A stretch of DNA of 64,000 nucleotides from Porcipelethomonas sp964621265 (GCA_964621265.1 CAZULQ010000001.1:1-64000), one strand, 5' to 3'; positions 1 to 8,209 are shown, numbered from the stretch's first letter. Notes: a model not told the origin generated them from the letters alone. A program made the numbers and translations.

Positions 1-47
1 TCGGATATTTTACCGCTTTGCATAAAAGCGTTCCATTTTTCGTCCAT
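1..47 (-). CDS. yqzL: YqzL-like small protein, 5' end only
   Basis: Fifteen codons of a minus-strand gene that runs off the left edge, starting at an ATG at 45-47 (protein begins MDEKWNAFMQSGKIS). The upstream sequence AAGGCGGTG is a plausible ribosome site. In Bacillus and many clostridia the very short yqzL gene lies directly downstream of era and before recO, and its product has this kind of W..F..(S/T)G.I start. The call therefore rests on position plus a short N-terminal resemblance. The function of YqzL is not established. Only the first residues are visible, so a different short gene cannot be excluded. Confidence 0.55.
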   Translation of the reverse strand, partial: MDEKWNAFMQSGKIS

Positions 48-52
48 ATAAT

Positions 53-95
53 AACACCGCCTTATTTCCTTAAAATTATTTCCCACGGCGGTGTT
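53..95 (-). promoter_or_regulatory. Inverted repeat that includes the ribosome site of the yqzL-like gene
   Basis: AACACCGCC at 53-61 and GGCGGTGTT at 87-95 are perfect 9-bp inverted arms with a 25-nt loop. On the minus strand the second arm contains the GGCGGTG ribosome-binding sequence of the small gene starting at 47. There is no T tract after the stem, so it does not look like an ordinary terminator of era. Sequestration of the ribosome site is inference. Confidence 0.4.
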
Positions 96-122
96 TTATA
101 TAAGTTGTAATGTATGGTAATT

Positions 123-1016
123 TTAAAGCTCGGTAAGTCCGAAGCTTCTGATTAAGCCTTCACGGTTTCTCCAGTCCTCCTTGACCTTTACCCAGCACTT
201 GAGATTCACCTTTATTGCAAAGAAATTTTCAAGCTCCTGACGGGAAAGTGATGCCGCTTTTTTGAGCATTGCTCCGCCCTTGCCTATAACAATTCCCTTG
301 TGGGATTCCCTTTCGCAATATATAACTGCGCTTATATCAAGCAGGTCCTTGTCCTCACGCTCTTTCATGGTTTCAACTGTAACAGCAATACCGTGAGGCA
401 CTTCATCATTGAGGAGATTCAAAAGCTTTTCTCTAACAATTTCTGCCGCAATCACCTTTTCAGGCTGGTCTGTAATCATGTCCGACGGGAAGAAGTGCGG
501 ACTTTCAGCAGCAAGCTTCATAGCCTCCTCAATTACAATATCAACGCCATTATTTTCCATAACGCTGACAGGAACAATTGCTTCAAAGTCATACTTGCCG
601 CTGAGGTTCGCAATCATCGGCGCAAGCTTGCTTTTATTATCAAGCAGGTCTATCTTGTTGAGTACGAATATGACAGGAGTCTTCTGGGCACAAAGGTCAG
701 AAAGCATTGCCTCCTCCTGTTCTCCGAGAGGCCTTGTACAGTCCGCCATGAAGATAACGGCGTCAATGTCCGCAACGGATTCCTTGACAGCCTTCAGCAT
801 ATGTGTACTGAGCTTGTTTTTCGGCTTGTGAAGCCCAGGAGTATCCATAAAGACAAGCTGAGTTTCATCAATTGTCTTAATGCCTGTGATTCTTGTTCTT
901 GTAGTCTGTGATTTACTGCTGACTGATGCAATTTTCTCGCCGATAACAGCGTTCAGAAGCGAAGACTTCCCCGCGTTTGTTCTGCCTGCAATAGTCAGAA
1001 AGACTGTTTTAGTCAT
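123..1016 (-). CDS. era: GTPase Era
   Basis: A 297-residue Era GTPase, the usual family length, which binds the 3' end of 16S rRNA and assists late 30S subunit assembly. The P-loop GRTNAGKS is at residues 11-18 (the family norm is GRPNVGKS), DTPG at 58-61 and NKID near 120, followed by a C-terminal KH domain with a GKGG-type loop near residue 245. It lies 13 bp after ybeY, with which it is presumably co-transcribed, and is followed by a yqzL-like gene, the same order as in Bacillus. Confident call; the alanine in place of valine in the P-loop is conservative. Confidence 0.96.
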   Translation of the reverse strand: MTKTVFLTIAGRTNAGKSSLLNAVIGEKIASVSSKSQTTRTRITGIKTIDETQLVFMDTPGLHKPKNKLSTHMLKAVKESVADIDAVIFMADCTRPLGEQEEAMLSDLCAQKTPVIFVLNKIDLLDNKSKLAPMIANLSGKYDFEAIVPVSVMENNGVDIVIEEAMKLAAESPHFFPSDMITDQPEKVIAAEIVREKLLNLLNDEVPHGIAVTVETMKEREDKDLLDISAVIYCERESHKGIVIGKGGAMLKKAASLSRQELENFFAIKVNLKCWVKVKEDWRNREGLIRSFGLTEL

Positions 1017-1029
1017 TTATATCCCCATT

Positions 1030-1539
1030 TCAGTTTGTATTATCTGTAACGAATGTAGCGTCTCTTGAGATACCAAGCTTTTCAAGAACAGCCTCTTCCT
1101 TTTCTCTCATGATTCTTTCCTCAAGCGGACTTACTTCATGGTCATAGCCAAGAAGGTGAAGCATTGAGTGAACAGTAAGGAAACCAACCTCACGTTCAAG
1201 TGAGTGGCCATACATATCAGCCTGCTTTACAGCAGTTTCAAGCGAAATTACAACATCGCCGAGCACTGCCGCACCTGTTTCCGCATTGATTTCAGTTTTT
1301 CCGTCATCATCAGTAAGCGGGAATGAAAGTACATCTGTTTCAGTATCTTTATTTCTGTAAACCTTATTCAGGTTTCTGATTTCTTTATTTGTTACAAAGG
1401 AAACGCTTACCTCTGCGTCCTTTTCAAAATTTTCAGTCGCCAAAACTGCCTGACAGCAACGACGTATCAGAAGGCGGATACCCACCGGAATTTTTACTAT
1501 ATTCTGATTGTTCTTTACATACACCTTTAACTTTGACAT
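1030..1539 (-). CDS. ybeY: Endoribonuclease YbeY (rRNA maturation factor)
   Basis: A 169-residue YbeY/UPF0054 metalloprotein that takes part in 16S rRNA 3'-end maturation and ribosome quality control. The zinc-binding H-x3-H-x5-H signature is visible as HSMLHLLGYDH in the C-terminal third. The gene is 2 bp downstream of phoH and 13 bp upstream of era, the conserved phoH-ybeY-era arrangement, implying a shared transcript. The pgpH and dgkA genes that often sit in this cluster in other Firmicutes are not here. Confident. Confidence 0.95.
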   Translation of the reverse strand: MSKLKVYVKNNQNIVKIPVGIRLLIRRCCQAVLATENFEKDAEVSVSFVTNKEIRNLNKVYRNKDTETDVLSFPLTDDDGKTEINAETGAAVLGDVVISLETAVKQADMYGHSLEREVGFLTVHSMLHLLGYDHEVSPLEERIMREKEEAVLEKLGISRDATFVTDNTN

Positions 1540-1541
1540 CT

Positions 1542-2504
1542 TTATTTTCTCCTTTCATTAGTGTATTTCTCATAAGCCTTTACAATATCCTGAACAAGCT
1601 TATGTCTTACTACGTCCTTTTCATTGAATTTATGAATTGCAATGTCATCAACATTTCTCAGAACCTTCATAGCCTCAACAAGACCCGAGCTCTTGCTGTC
1701 AGGAAGGTCAATCTGTGTTACGTCACCTGTGATAACCATTTTACTGTCGTTACCAAGACGTGTAAGGAACATCTTTATCTGCTCGGATGTTGTATTCTGC
1801 GCTTCATCGAGAATGATGAATGCGCCTTCAAGAGTTCTGCCTCGCATATAGGCAAGCGGTGCTACTTCGATAATACCCTTTTCCATGTATTTTGAGAAGT
1901 TTTCCGCACCGAACATGTCAAAAAGTGCATCGTAAAGCGGTCTTAAGTAAGGGTCAACCTTATCCTGAAGGTCACCCGGCAAAAAGCCCAGCTTTTCACC
2001 CGCTTCAACAGCAGGACGTGTCAGGATAATCTTGCTGATTTCATGTGCCTTGAAAGCCTTTGCAGCCATAGCAACAGCAAGGTATGTTTTACCTGTACCC
2101 GCAGGACCTACACCAAGCACGATTGTATTATTCTTTATGTCATCAATATATTTTTTCTGTCCGACAGTTCTCGGGCGCACAATTTTACCTGTTGCAGTAA
2201 CACAGACGCCGTCCCCGATTAAATTGTCAAGCTGTTTTGATTCGCCGTCTGACACCATTGATGTCACATAGCGGAGAGTCTGTCCTGTTACTCTCTCGCC
2301 TGTCTTGGCAATCTTCATCATAGCCTCTATAGCCTGAACAGCCTTTTCAACATTTTCCTCACTACCGGAAATTTTTATGTCAGTACCACGGCTTATAACA
2401 ACAACGTCATAGTTACGCTGGATAACATTGATATTTTCATCGTATGTTCCGAATAGATTAATCATCTGTTCTGTATCGTTAACATTAATAATTCTTTCTG
2501 CCAT
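1542..2504 (-). CDS. phoH: PhoH family ATPase
   Basis: A 320-residue PhoH-like protein with an N-terminal KH-like region and a RecA-type ATPase core. Walker A GPAGTGKT lies near residue 137 and a Walker B-like IILDEAQN near 232; LTRPAVEAGEKLG is a family hallmark. The exact role of PhoH in Firmicutes is unsettled; its constant association with ybeY and era suggests RNA metabolism. The gene begins with ATG preceded by AAGAGTG. The 146-bp T-rich gap upstream carries a TATAAT-like -10 near 2556-2561 on the minus strand, but no convincing -35. Confidence 0.93.
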   Translation of the reverse strand: MAERIINVNDTEQMINLFGTYDENINVIQRNYDVVVISRGTDIKISGSEENVEKAVQAIEAMMKIAKTGERVTGQTLRYVTSMVSDGESKQLDNLIGDGVCVTATGKIVRPRTVGQKKYIDDIKNNTIVLGVGPAGTGKTYLAVAMAAKAFKAHEISKIILTRPAVEAGEKLGFLPGDLQDKVDPYLRPLYDALFDMFGAENFSKYMEKGIIEVAPLAYMRGRTLEGAFIILDEAQNTTSEQIKMFLTRLGNDSKMVITGDVTQIDLPDSKSSGLVEAMKVLRNVDDIAIHKFNEKDVVRHKLVQDIVKAYEKYTNERRK

Positions 2505-2650
2505 TTCAACACTCTTTTCTTAAATTGAATTGTACGATATTACTTATGTATTATCATTATATCATAAAAAAACAACTTTTAAAATACCTTTTTTGTGATT
2601 TTTTGAAATTTTTTTATGATTTTTTTGAAAAATTACCAGTTTTTAGCGTT

Positions 2651-3820
2651 TCAGTCAATAAAAATCTCATAATCAATACCGATTTCACCAACAAGAGTAT
2701 ACTCAGCCTTATATTCCATTTTGTCAGCATAACTTTTCACTTCAATTTCACGATTTTCAATTTCAATATTTTTTGCATCGTAAAAATTCTTTTCATATAA
2801 TGCAAGCTGCTGCTGCAACAAAACATCTGCCTCCTCTGTACTGTATGACAAAGCCTTATATTCAAACGGAACGTAACTGCTGTGTACTATCCCAAGCGGA
2901 AGTTCATTTCCAAAAAGCATAAAGCTGTTTTCCGTTTCAAGGTAGTCATACGACTCAAATTCTGCGTCACGCAGAAAAAGCGGTATTCTGAAGCCGAAGA
3001 AATCAAAATACTTCTTCGTAACTTCCTCGCCCGTATACACCTGTCCCTCTGATGAAAGAGGCTGTGAAAAGGTTATTTCTTCGTTATAGCGTGCAATAAT
3101 TTTTCCCATTGCGTGTTTCTTCAGAACATGGCCGCCGCCATCATCGACAACTCCGCTTATGATTATATCGCCTTTTTTCACTCCGCTGCCAATGCTTTTG
3201 GCAAGCTTACCCGAATAAACCTCGGCTGACAGAATCTGTGCATCACGTTCAGCAACAATATTACATGGTATATCATCACTCAGCATCTGCGGAGGCGGTT
3301 CTGCTTCTGTAACATCAACAACCACACGGCTTCCTGTATGGCGTATGCCCGCCCATGCAATTTCGGGAATGCTGAGTCTCAGACGCTGTTCACAGCTCCT
3401 GAAATTTATATCGGCAATAAAGCGTCCTTTGTAAATACCTATATCAGAAAGTGCCGAAATAATCTGTTCATCTGTTACGCCTGTATTTCCACAGACTTCA
3501 ACCGAAACAACAATATTTGACAGATAAAAAATAAAACCGAAAAGTATAAAAATCCCTGCAATAAGCCCGAATCTGAAACGGTATCTGAAAGCCTTTACAG
3601 GCATACCTTTTTTGCTGTTATATGTGATACTCACACCGCATTCATCGGCAATCACTGAAAGCTTTTTCATGTCCTTTATGTAAATACATCCGTAAAAATC
3701 GCCGTCACGGCATACCTGTGACATACAGCAGATTCCATTTTCCCTTATGCTGTTTATAAATGAATAGATGTTTGCACCCTCTGCCTTAAAGGACGCAGTA
3801 CCCAGAATTTCAGAAAGCAT
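2651..3820 (-). CDS. yqfD: Sporulation protein YqfD
   Basis: A 389-residue YqfD-family protein. The N-terminal soluble region is followed by one transmembrane segment (about residues 89-110) and a long extracytoplasmic domain. In Bacillus subtilis yqfD is expressed in the mother cell under sigma E together with yqfC, and the protein is needed for efficient sporulation; its biochemical role is not known. It starts 3 bp after yqfC, so the two are translationally coupled. Its presence supports a spore-forming ancestry, but does not prove that the strain sporulates. Confidence 0.88.
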   Translation of the reverse strand: MLSEILGTASFKAEGANIYSFINSIRENGICCMSQVCRDGDFYGCIYIKDMKKLSVIADECGVSITYNSKKGMPVKAFRYRFRFGLIAGIFILFGFIFYLSNIVVSVEVCGNTGVTDEQIISALSDIGIYKGRFIADINFRSCEQRLRLSIPEIAWAGIRHTGSRVVVDVTEAEPPPQMLSDDIPCNIVAERDAQILSAEVYSGKLAKSIGSGVKKGDIIISGVVDDGGGHVLKKHAMGKIIARYNEEITFSQPLSSEGQVYTGEEVTKKYFDFFGFRIPLFLRDAEFESYDYLETENSFMLFGNELPLGIVHSSYVPFEYKALSYSTEEADVLLQQQLALYEKNFYDAKNIEIENREIEVKSYADKMEYKAEYTLVGEIGIDYEIFID

Positions 3821-3823
3821 TTT

Positions 3824-4066
3824 TCACCCGTTTTCCGTCAGCTCAACTGACTGAATTTTTCCGCTTATTATAATTCCCTTTGAGTTGAAATCGCTGACAC
3901 TGAGGCTACTCCCCCACACTTCAACCGTCATATCCCATGTTCTGACTCTCACCATAATATCATTATATTCAAGTATTTTTTTACAGCATTCAACAAGTAC
4001 TTCCCTGTTGCCCGTCAGCTGAATCTGTGTGTCCATATTAATAAAGCGCCTGACTTTTTCTTTCAT
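3824..4066 (-). CDS. yqfC: Sporulation protein YqfC (YabP/YqfC family)
   Basis: An 80-residue protein of the YabP/YqfC family, small all-beta proteins found in spore-formers. The ATG at 4066 is chosen because GAGGTG sits 6 bp upstream; an in-frame GTG three codons earlier would overlap this ribosome site. The central VRVRTWDMTVEVWG stretch and the GII(I)SG ending fit the family. It is the first gene of the yqfC-yqfD pair and lies divergent from ylbJ, with a 77-bp shared upstream region. Function is known only from sporulation phenotypes in relatives. Confidence 0.85.
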   Translation of the reverse strand: MKEKVRRFINMDTQIQLTGNREVLVECCKKILEYNDIMVRVRTWDMTVEVWGSSLSVSDFNSKGIIISGKIQSVELTENG

Positions 4067-4143
4067 GTTCAACACCTCGCTTTATTATATTATGGAATTT
4101 ACAGCATTATCACACCATATAATTAAAAGCGGGAGGAATAGTC

Positions 4144-5226
4144 ATGAAAGAGACAATCAAAAATGCAGTATTCACTGCCGTTATTGCAGCTTCACTCTGT
4201 TTTTGCATAAAATTCCCGTGGGACATAGCAGAATCCGTAACGCTTTCAATGCAAAGGTGCATTGACGTTATAATCCCCTCAATGTTTCTGTTTATGTACA
4301 TAACATCAATCGCAGTAAGTGCAGGTATGCACACATTCATAGGAAAGCTTTCGGGTCCTGTATCAACGAAAATATTCCGCCTGAAAAACGAGCACTTCGG
4401 AATATTTCTGCTGAGTCTTTTTTCAGGATACCCCGCGGGAATAAAGCTTCTGACAGATTTATATCACCGTGAAAAGCTGACTGAATCCGAGTTTGAAAGG
4501 CTCAGCTGTTTCTGCTTTGCGGGAGGACCTGCATTTATTTCGGGAACTGTTTCGGGAATACTTTTCCCGGAGACATCTGCCGGTACGCTTTGCTTTGTTT
4601 CGATAACCACAGGAAATATTATCACAGCATTGGCGGGAAGTTTTTTTTCAGAAAAAATCATGTGCAGAAAAATCAGAACAAAAATAAAGATATCAGCTGA
4701 AACATTAACTCAGCCCGCATTGTCCTCAGCAAAGGCAATCTTTCAGATGTGTGTTATGATTACGGCATTCGGAGGACTTTTCAGAATCGCCGAGCTTACA
4801 GGTATGATAAATAAAATTTCAGAATTCACAGCGTATCTGACAGGAACAGATATCGCCACCTCACAGACAATCACTTCATCATTTTTTGAAATCAGCAATA
4901 TAGTAAATCTTCCCAGTAATTCGCCCGAACTGCTCCCGATAATTTCAGCGCTTTTATCGTTCGGTGGATTATGCGTTCTTGCACAGGTTATTGTAATTTC
5001 CGACGGGCTTATAAATATCCGTTGCTTTTTAAGTGCGCGTCTTTTTGCCGCAATAATGTCAGCGCTTATTTGCCGCTTGATTTCACGCTTTTTCTATCTT
5101 GGCACAGCAGATGCATTTTCGGAAATCAAAATCCACAGCGACGCAAAGATTATTCCGACAGTATTTCTCATAATTATGACTTTTATGGTACTTTCTCTTT
5201 CAAAAAGTTATAGACAATCCGATTAA
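4144..5226 (+). CDS. ylbJ: Sporulation integral membrane protein YlbJ
   Basis: A 360-residue polytopic membrane protein with roughly eight hydrophobic segments and a nucleoside-recognition (GATE) type core. The conserved FSGYPAGIKLL and CFAGGPAFISG motifs (about residues 98-108 and 127-137) are typical of YlbJ. In Bacillus, ylbJ is a sigma E gene whose loss gives defective spores; the transported substrate, if any, is unknown. GGGAGG lies 7 bp before the ATG. It faces away from yqfC across 77 bp. The promoter of the next gene lies in its last codons. Confidence 0.85.
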   Translation: MKETIKNAVFTAVIAASLCFCIKFPWDIAESVTLSMQRCIDVIIPSMFLFMYITSIAVSAGMHTFIGKLSGPVSTKIFRLKNEHFGIFLLSLFSGYPAGIKLLTDLYHREKLTESEFERLSCFCFAGGPAFISGTVSGILFPETSAGTLCFVSITTGNIITALAGSFFSEKIMCRKIRTKIKISAETLTQPALSSAKAIFQMCVMITAFGGLFRIAELTGMINKISEFTAYLTGTDIATSQTITSSFFEISNIVNLPSNSPELLPIISALLSFGGLCVLAQVIVISDGLINIRCFLSARLFAAIMSALICRLISRFFYLGTADAFSEIKIHSDAKIIPTVFLIIMTFMVLSLSKSYRQSD

Positions 5227-5239
5227 AAAGTGGTATAAT
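5211..5239 (+). promoter_or_regulatory. Sigma-A type promoter for the zinc-ribbon gene
   Basis: TAGACA at 5211-5216 and TATAAT at 5234-5239 are separated by 17 bp. The -35 box lies inside the last codons of ylbJ. The ATG of the downstream gene is at 5274, giving a leader of about 28 nt. This separates expression of the downstream gene from ylbJ. Confidence 0.7.
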
Positions 5240-5273
5240 CAAGATAACAAATAAATTGAACGGAGTTATTCTT

Positions 5274-6026
5274 ATGGGATTATTTGGACTTTTTAAGAAA
5301 AAAACCGATTATTTTGATAAAAAAATTGAGCCTAAGTGCGTATATTGCGAATACGGTCAGCCGGGACGAAGCAACAAGATGATTCTGTGCCCGAAGTGCG
5401 GCATCGTTAACGAGGATTACAGCTGTAAGAAGTTTGTCTACTCCCCGTTAAAGCGTATTCCTGACAAGGTTCACCCGACTCCGGACCCAGCTCTCGTAAA
5501 TAACGATAAACCAGCGCAGGGAGAAAAAAAGGAAGCAGTTGTTTCGCCTGTAATCAATGTATCAGAGCCACAGGAAAAGGCCGAAACTCCCGTTGCAAGC
5601 GTTGATGCAAAACCACAGGAAAAGACTGAAACTCCCGTTGCAAGTACTGAAACAAAACCACAGGAAAAGGATGAAACTCCCGTTGCAAGTACTGAAACAA
5701 AACCACAGGAAAGTCCGACAGCTTCGCCGATTTCTGAAATACATAATGTCCCGCAGGACAACAAGGAAAATATAAAAAAGCTTGAAGAAATTCCTGAGCC
5801 ACAGCTTTCGGGAATAGCAAATACCGTTGCACCGAAAGAAATAAATCTTCCGGACGTTGCAGATAACGCCGTTTCATCAATTGCAAATTCTCCGACAGAG
5901 CGTAACAGCGAAGCCTACTTAAAAACAGTAACTGAACAGACTGTTTCAGGTTTCGTAAACAAAGGAAGTACTACTCACAAGCTTCCCGAAAACACCAGAA
6001 TCCCGACTCTCAGTGACATAAAATAA
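5274..6026 (+). CDS. Zinc-ribbon protein with tandem-repeat linker, function unknown
   Basis: A 250-residue protein I do not recognise as a named family. It opens with a basic, hydrophobic MGLFGLFKKK segment, then a short zinc ribbon made of CVYC and CPKC (about residues 22-25 and 39-42), then a long low-complexity Pro/Glu/Thr/Ala linker holding three exact-length 15-residue repeats (PQEK.ETPVAS..). The C-terminus ends in KLPENTRIPTLSDIK. No membrane segment is apparent. The ATG at 5274 is preferred over a TTG at 5256 because CGGAG lies 8 bp before it. A good terminator follows at once, so it is monocistronic. It could be an adaptor or scaffold; no function is claimed. Confidence 0.75.
   Translation: MGLFGLFKKKTDYFDKKIEPKCVYCEYGQPGRSNKMILCPKCGIVNEDYSCKKFVYSPLKRIPDKVHPTPDPALVNNDKPAQGEKKEAVVSPVINVSEPQEKAETPVASVDAKPQEKTETPVASTETKPQEKDETPVASTETKPQESPTASPISEIHNVPQDNKENIKKLEEIPEPQLSGIANTVAPKEINLPDVADNAVSSIANSPTERNSEAYLKTVTEQTVSGFVNKGSTTHKLPENTRIPTLSDIK
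5568..5713 (+). repeat. 45-bp in-frame tandem repeat, three copies plus a partial
   Basis: Each unit starts with CCACAGGAAA, at 5568, 5613, 5658 and 5703, so the period is exactly 45 bp (15 codons). Copies two and three are nearly identical at DNA level. The fourth stops after about 11 bp. Such repeats vary in number between strains through replication slippage. Confidence 0.9.
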
Positions 6027-6050
6027 GGACTGCAAAAGCAGTCCTTTTTT
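6025..6050. terminator. Rho-independent terminator between convergent genes
   Basis: AAGGACTGC at 6025-6033 and GCAGTCCTT at 6038-6046 form a 9-bp stem with an AAAA loop, followed by a run of T to 6050. It ends the zinc-ribbon transcript and may also act for the histidine kinase gene on the other strand, whose stop codon is at 6049-6051. Confidence 0.88.
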
Positions 6051-7278
6051 ATACCTTCATAAATACAGCCGTAACACACATATTACCGTCGTTTATTTCT
6101 GCAAAGATTTCTCCGTTCATTTTATTCATAAGCTGACGGCATATGTAAAGTCCGAGTCCACTGCCCTTTTGATTTTCAGCATTTTCACCACGCCAGAAGC
6201 TTTCGAAAATATGTGTGAGTTCGCTTTCCGCAAGAGTGCAGCCGCTGTTGCTGACTGTCACAAGAATGCAGCCGTCCTCTTCAGAAAAGCTGATTCCGAT
6301 ATTATTTCCGTCGCCGTATTTTACGGCGTTTTCCATTACATTCTGAATAACCTCAACACTTCTGTCAGCATCACCGCATATTATACAGTCAGAATACTGT
6401 CCGACATGGAAATCAGTTTTAATAAGCGCCAGTTTTTCTGTGTAATAAAGAGCTATTTTATTTACAAGCTCTGACAGATAGAATTCTCCCATACTGACAT
6501 CAAAACTTAAGAAATCTTCTCTTGAAGCAGTTATAATCTGAGAAACATATCCTTCTATCTCATCTGCCTTAGTGCCTATATTTTCTGCAATTTCATTCTG
6601 CTTTTCACGGCTGTCATAAAGCCCCTTTGAAAGTGCCTTTGAGTAAAGCTTTATAGCAGAAAGCGGCGTTTTTATATCATGCGACAGCGAAAGCAAAAGC
6701 ATTTTTTTGTCACGCTGAAGTCCAAGCTCACGCTCCTTCTGCTGCTCCATATTTTCACGAAGCATGTCAACACCCCATATAAATCTTCCGAAAAAACGAT
6801 TCTTCGTTTCCTTTACAGGCGCAGTAAGATTTCCTCTCGAGAGTTCATACGGTACATTAATCAGATTTTCAAACGGCTTTAATATTTTACACTTAATGTA
6901 AATCAATACAGCAATAATGAGAAATGTCATAACTCCCAAAAATACATTTACAGTTACAATCATTCCAGCTCTGTCAGCGTCACCAACAGCATTGTAATCA
7001 AAGCGATACAGCTCTCCGTTTATCTCTCTTATGATGTAATCGCTGTCAACATTATAAAAGTCGTCGCCGCCTTTCACAACTCCTGTCACATATTCGCAGT
7101 TTTCAAGGGTAACAGTTTCAATACCGCTGTTTTCAATTTCACGCACAAGCCTGTTTACTTCAACCCTGTGTGGTCTGCCGAGTTCATAGTCTCCTGCAAG
7201 CAATGATATATTCGCTATAACAAAAACTGCGGCTATAACCATAACCACAAGCGCCGAAATCCTGTTAAACGCCTTCAT
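6049..7278 (-). CDS. Membrane sensor histidine kinase
   Basis: About 409 residues. Two transmembrane segments (about residues 7-27 and 112-135) flank an extracytoplasmic sensor region of about 85 residues; a HAMP-like linker follows, then a HisKA domain with the phospho-acceptor motif LSHDIKTPLSAIK, an N box NVMENAVKYG and a G2 box GSGLGLYICRQL. The ATG at 7278 overlaps the response regulator by 14 bp and has GTGGGG 7 bp upstream; an in-frame GTG at 7293 is the alternative. The stimulus is unknown. The remnant of an ABC ATPase just upstream of the regulator suggests the pair once sensed peptide antibiotics, as Bce-like systems do (inference). Confidence 0.9.
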   Translation of the reverse strand: MKAFNRISALVVMVIAAVFVIANISLLAGDYELGRPHRVEVNRLVREIENSGIETVTLENCEYVTGVVKGGDDFYNVDSDYIIREINGELYRFDYNAVGDADRAGMIVTVNVFLGVMTFLIIAVLIYIKCKILKPFENLINVPYELSRGNLTAPVKETKNRFFGRFIWGVDMLRENMEQQKERELGLQRDKKMLLLSLSHDIKTPLSAIKLYSKALSKGLYDSREKQNEIAENIGTKADEIEGYVSQIITASREDFLSFDVSMGEFYLSELVNKIALYYTEKLALIKTDFHVGQYSDCIICGDADRSVEVIQNVMENAVKYGDGNNIGISFSEEDGCILVTVSNSGCTLAESELTHIFESFWRGENAENQKGSGLGLYICRQLMNKMNGEIFAEINDGNMCVTAVFMKV

Positions 7279-7933
7279 ATTTATACCCCACACCCCATAC
7301 TGTCATAATATACTTCGGTTTCTTAGGGTCGTCCTCAATCTTCTGACGAAGCCATTTTATATGTACTGTAAGCGTCTGCTGTTCTGAAAAGCTGTCACTT
7401 CCCCATATCTGATTGAAAAGATATTCCTTGCTAAGCGACTTCCCCTTGTTTTCAAAAAGAAGTGTGAAAAGGTCAAATTCCTTGGCTGTCATTTCAATTT
7501 GTGTATCGTTCTTGTAAACAGTCCTGCTGACCTTGTTGATGCGGATATCGCCGTCTATAATCTCATCAAGAGCATATCTGCGCTTGAAAATCCCGCTGAT
7601 TTTTGCAAGCATAATATCAATATCATAAGGCTTTTCGATGTAATCATCAGCACCAAGCACAAGTCCGCTGAGCTTGTCCTCCTTTTCGGTTTTTGCGCTG
7701 ACAATCAGAATAGGCGTATTGCTCTCCTCACGGATTTTTTTACACACTGCAAAGCCGTCAATCCCAGGAAGCATTACGTCCAGCACAATGAGCTTAGCAC
7801 CGTATTTTCCATACAGTTCCAGTGCCTTCTCACCTGTTTCCGCAACCGATACCGTGTAATTCTCCACACGGAGAAAATCACACAGTAAGCCGGCAAGTTC
7901 CTTATTGTCTTCAACTATTAAAATATCGGTCAT
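7265..7933 (-). CDS. OmpR-family response regulator
   Basis: A 222-residue regulator. The receiver domain has the phospho-acceptor aspartate in LIVLDVMLPG (about residue 52), the conserved Thr/Ser position in ILIVSAK and the lysine in YIEKPY. A C-terminal winged-helix DNA-binding domain follows, ending in the typical WGVGYKYEG. It precedes and overlaps the histidine kinase, so both are made from one message. The TAA of the ABC ATPase remnant lies 1 bp before its ATG, so this gene was once translated in line with that transporter gene. Confidence 0.94.
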   Translation of the reverse strand: MTDILIVEDNKELAGLLCDFLRVENYTVSVAETGEKALELYGKYGAKLIVLDVMLPGIDGFAVCKKIREESNTPILIVSAKTEKEDKLSGLVLGADDYIEKPYDIDIMLAKISGIFKRRYALDEIIDGDIRINKVSRTVYKNDTQIEMTAKEFDLFTLLFENKGKSLSKEYLFNQIWGSDSFSEQQTLTVHIKWLRQKIEDDPKKPKYIMTVWGVGYKYEGV

Positions 7934-7934
7934 T

Positions 7935-8072
7935 TTACCACCCTGATTCTATAAGTCAGTTATTAAATGCACGTTCACGCTCCCTTATTTGTGAAGCATT
8001 TTTGTACTTACTTAAATTATACTCTCCTTTTATGTTTCCGTCAACTATGTAAATGACTCTTGTGTATTTCAT
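7935..8072 (-). pseudogene. C-terminal remnant of an ABC transporter ATPase with an in-frame stop
   Basis: Reading the minus strand from 8072 gives MKYTRVIYIVDG, then NIKGEYNLSKYK, then RERERAFNN, a TGA at 7956-7958, then LIESGW and a TAA at 7935-7937. The hydrophobic RVIYIVDG.I.GEY..GKY-like pattern followed by R.RE..L.NWL.E.GW is what I know from the C-terminus of peptide-efflux (BceA-like) ATPases, so the TGA probably replaces a TGG tryptophan codon. The frame stays open further upstream to about 8110, but similarity fades and the Walker motifs are absent. AAAGGA upstream of the ATG may be chance. Alternative: a 38-residue small protein. Confidence 0.5.
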
Positions 8073-8180
8073 GGTTGTTCCTTTGAAAACGTAAATACAT
8101 TTTTTGTTGTGATTACATTCTGACACAAAAATTATTAAATAATCCTTAAATCAGAAAAGTGATTTACTATTGGTAAAAAT

Positions 8181-8209
8181 AAAGACGCATGCAGAACGCA
8201 TACGTCTTT
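8181..8209 (-). terminator. Terminator of the AbrB-like gene
   Basis: AAAGACGCATGC (8181-8192) and GCATACGTCTTT (8198-8209) form a 12-bp stem with one wobble and a 5-nt loop. On the minus strand it is followed by a T-rich stretch (TCTTTATTTTTACC). It lies 8 bp beyond the stop codon at 8217-8219. Confidence 0.85.

Noticed and set aside
2505..2650. Gene or structured RNA in the T-rich gap before phoH
   Set aside because: Only AT-rich sequence with a possible -10; no reading frame with a ribosome site and no stable stem.
4076..4143. Divergent sigma-E promoters between yqfC and ylbJ
   Set aside because: CATAnnnT-like -10 sequences exist on both strands (CATATAAT near 4116, CATAATAT on the minus strand), but no acceptable -35 could be matched, and the region is AT-rich.
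5568..5713. CRISPR-like array
   Set aside because: Units are directly adjacent with no variable spacers, keep the reading frame and encode a linker, so this is a coding tandem repeat.
5471..5886. Opposite-strand and other-frame reading frames over the 45-bp repeats
   Set aside because: They are kept open only by the repeat composition; the plus-strand frame has a promoter, ribosome site, zinc ribbon and terminator.
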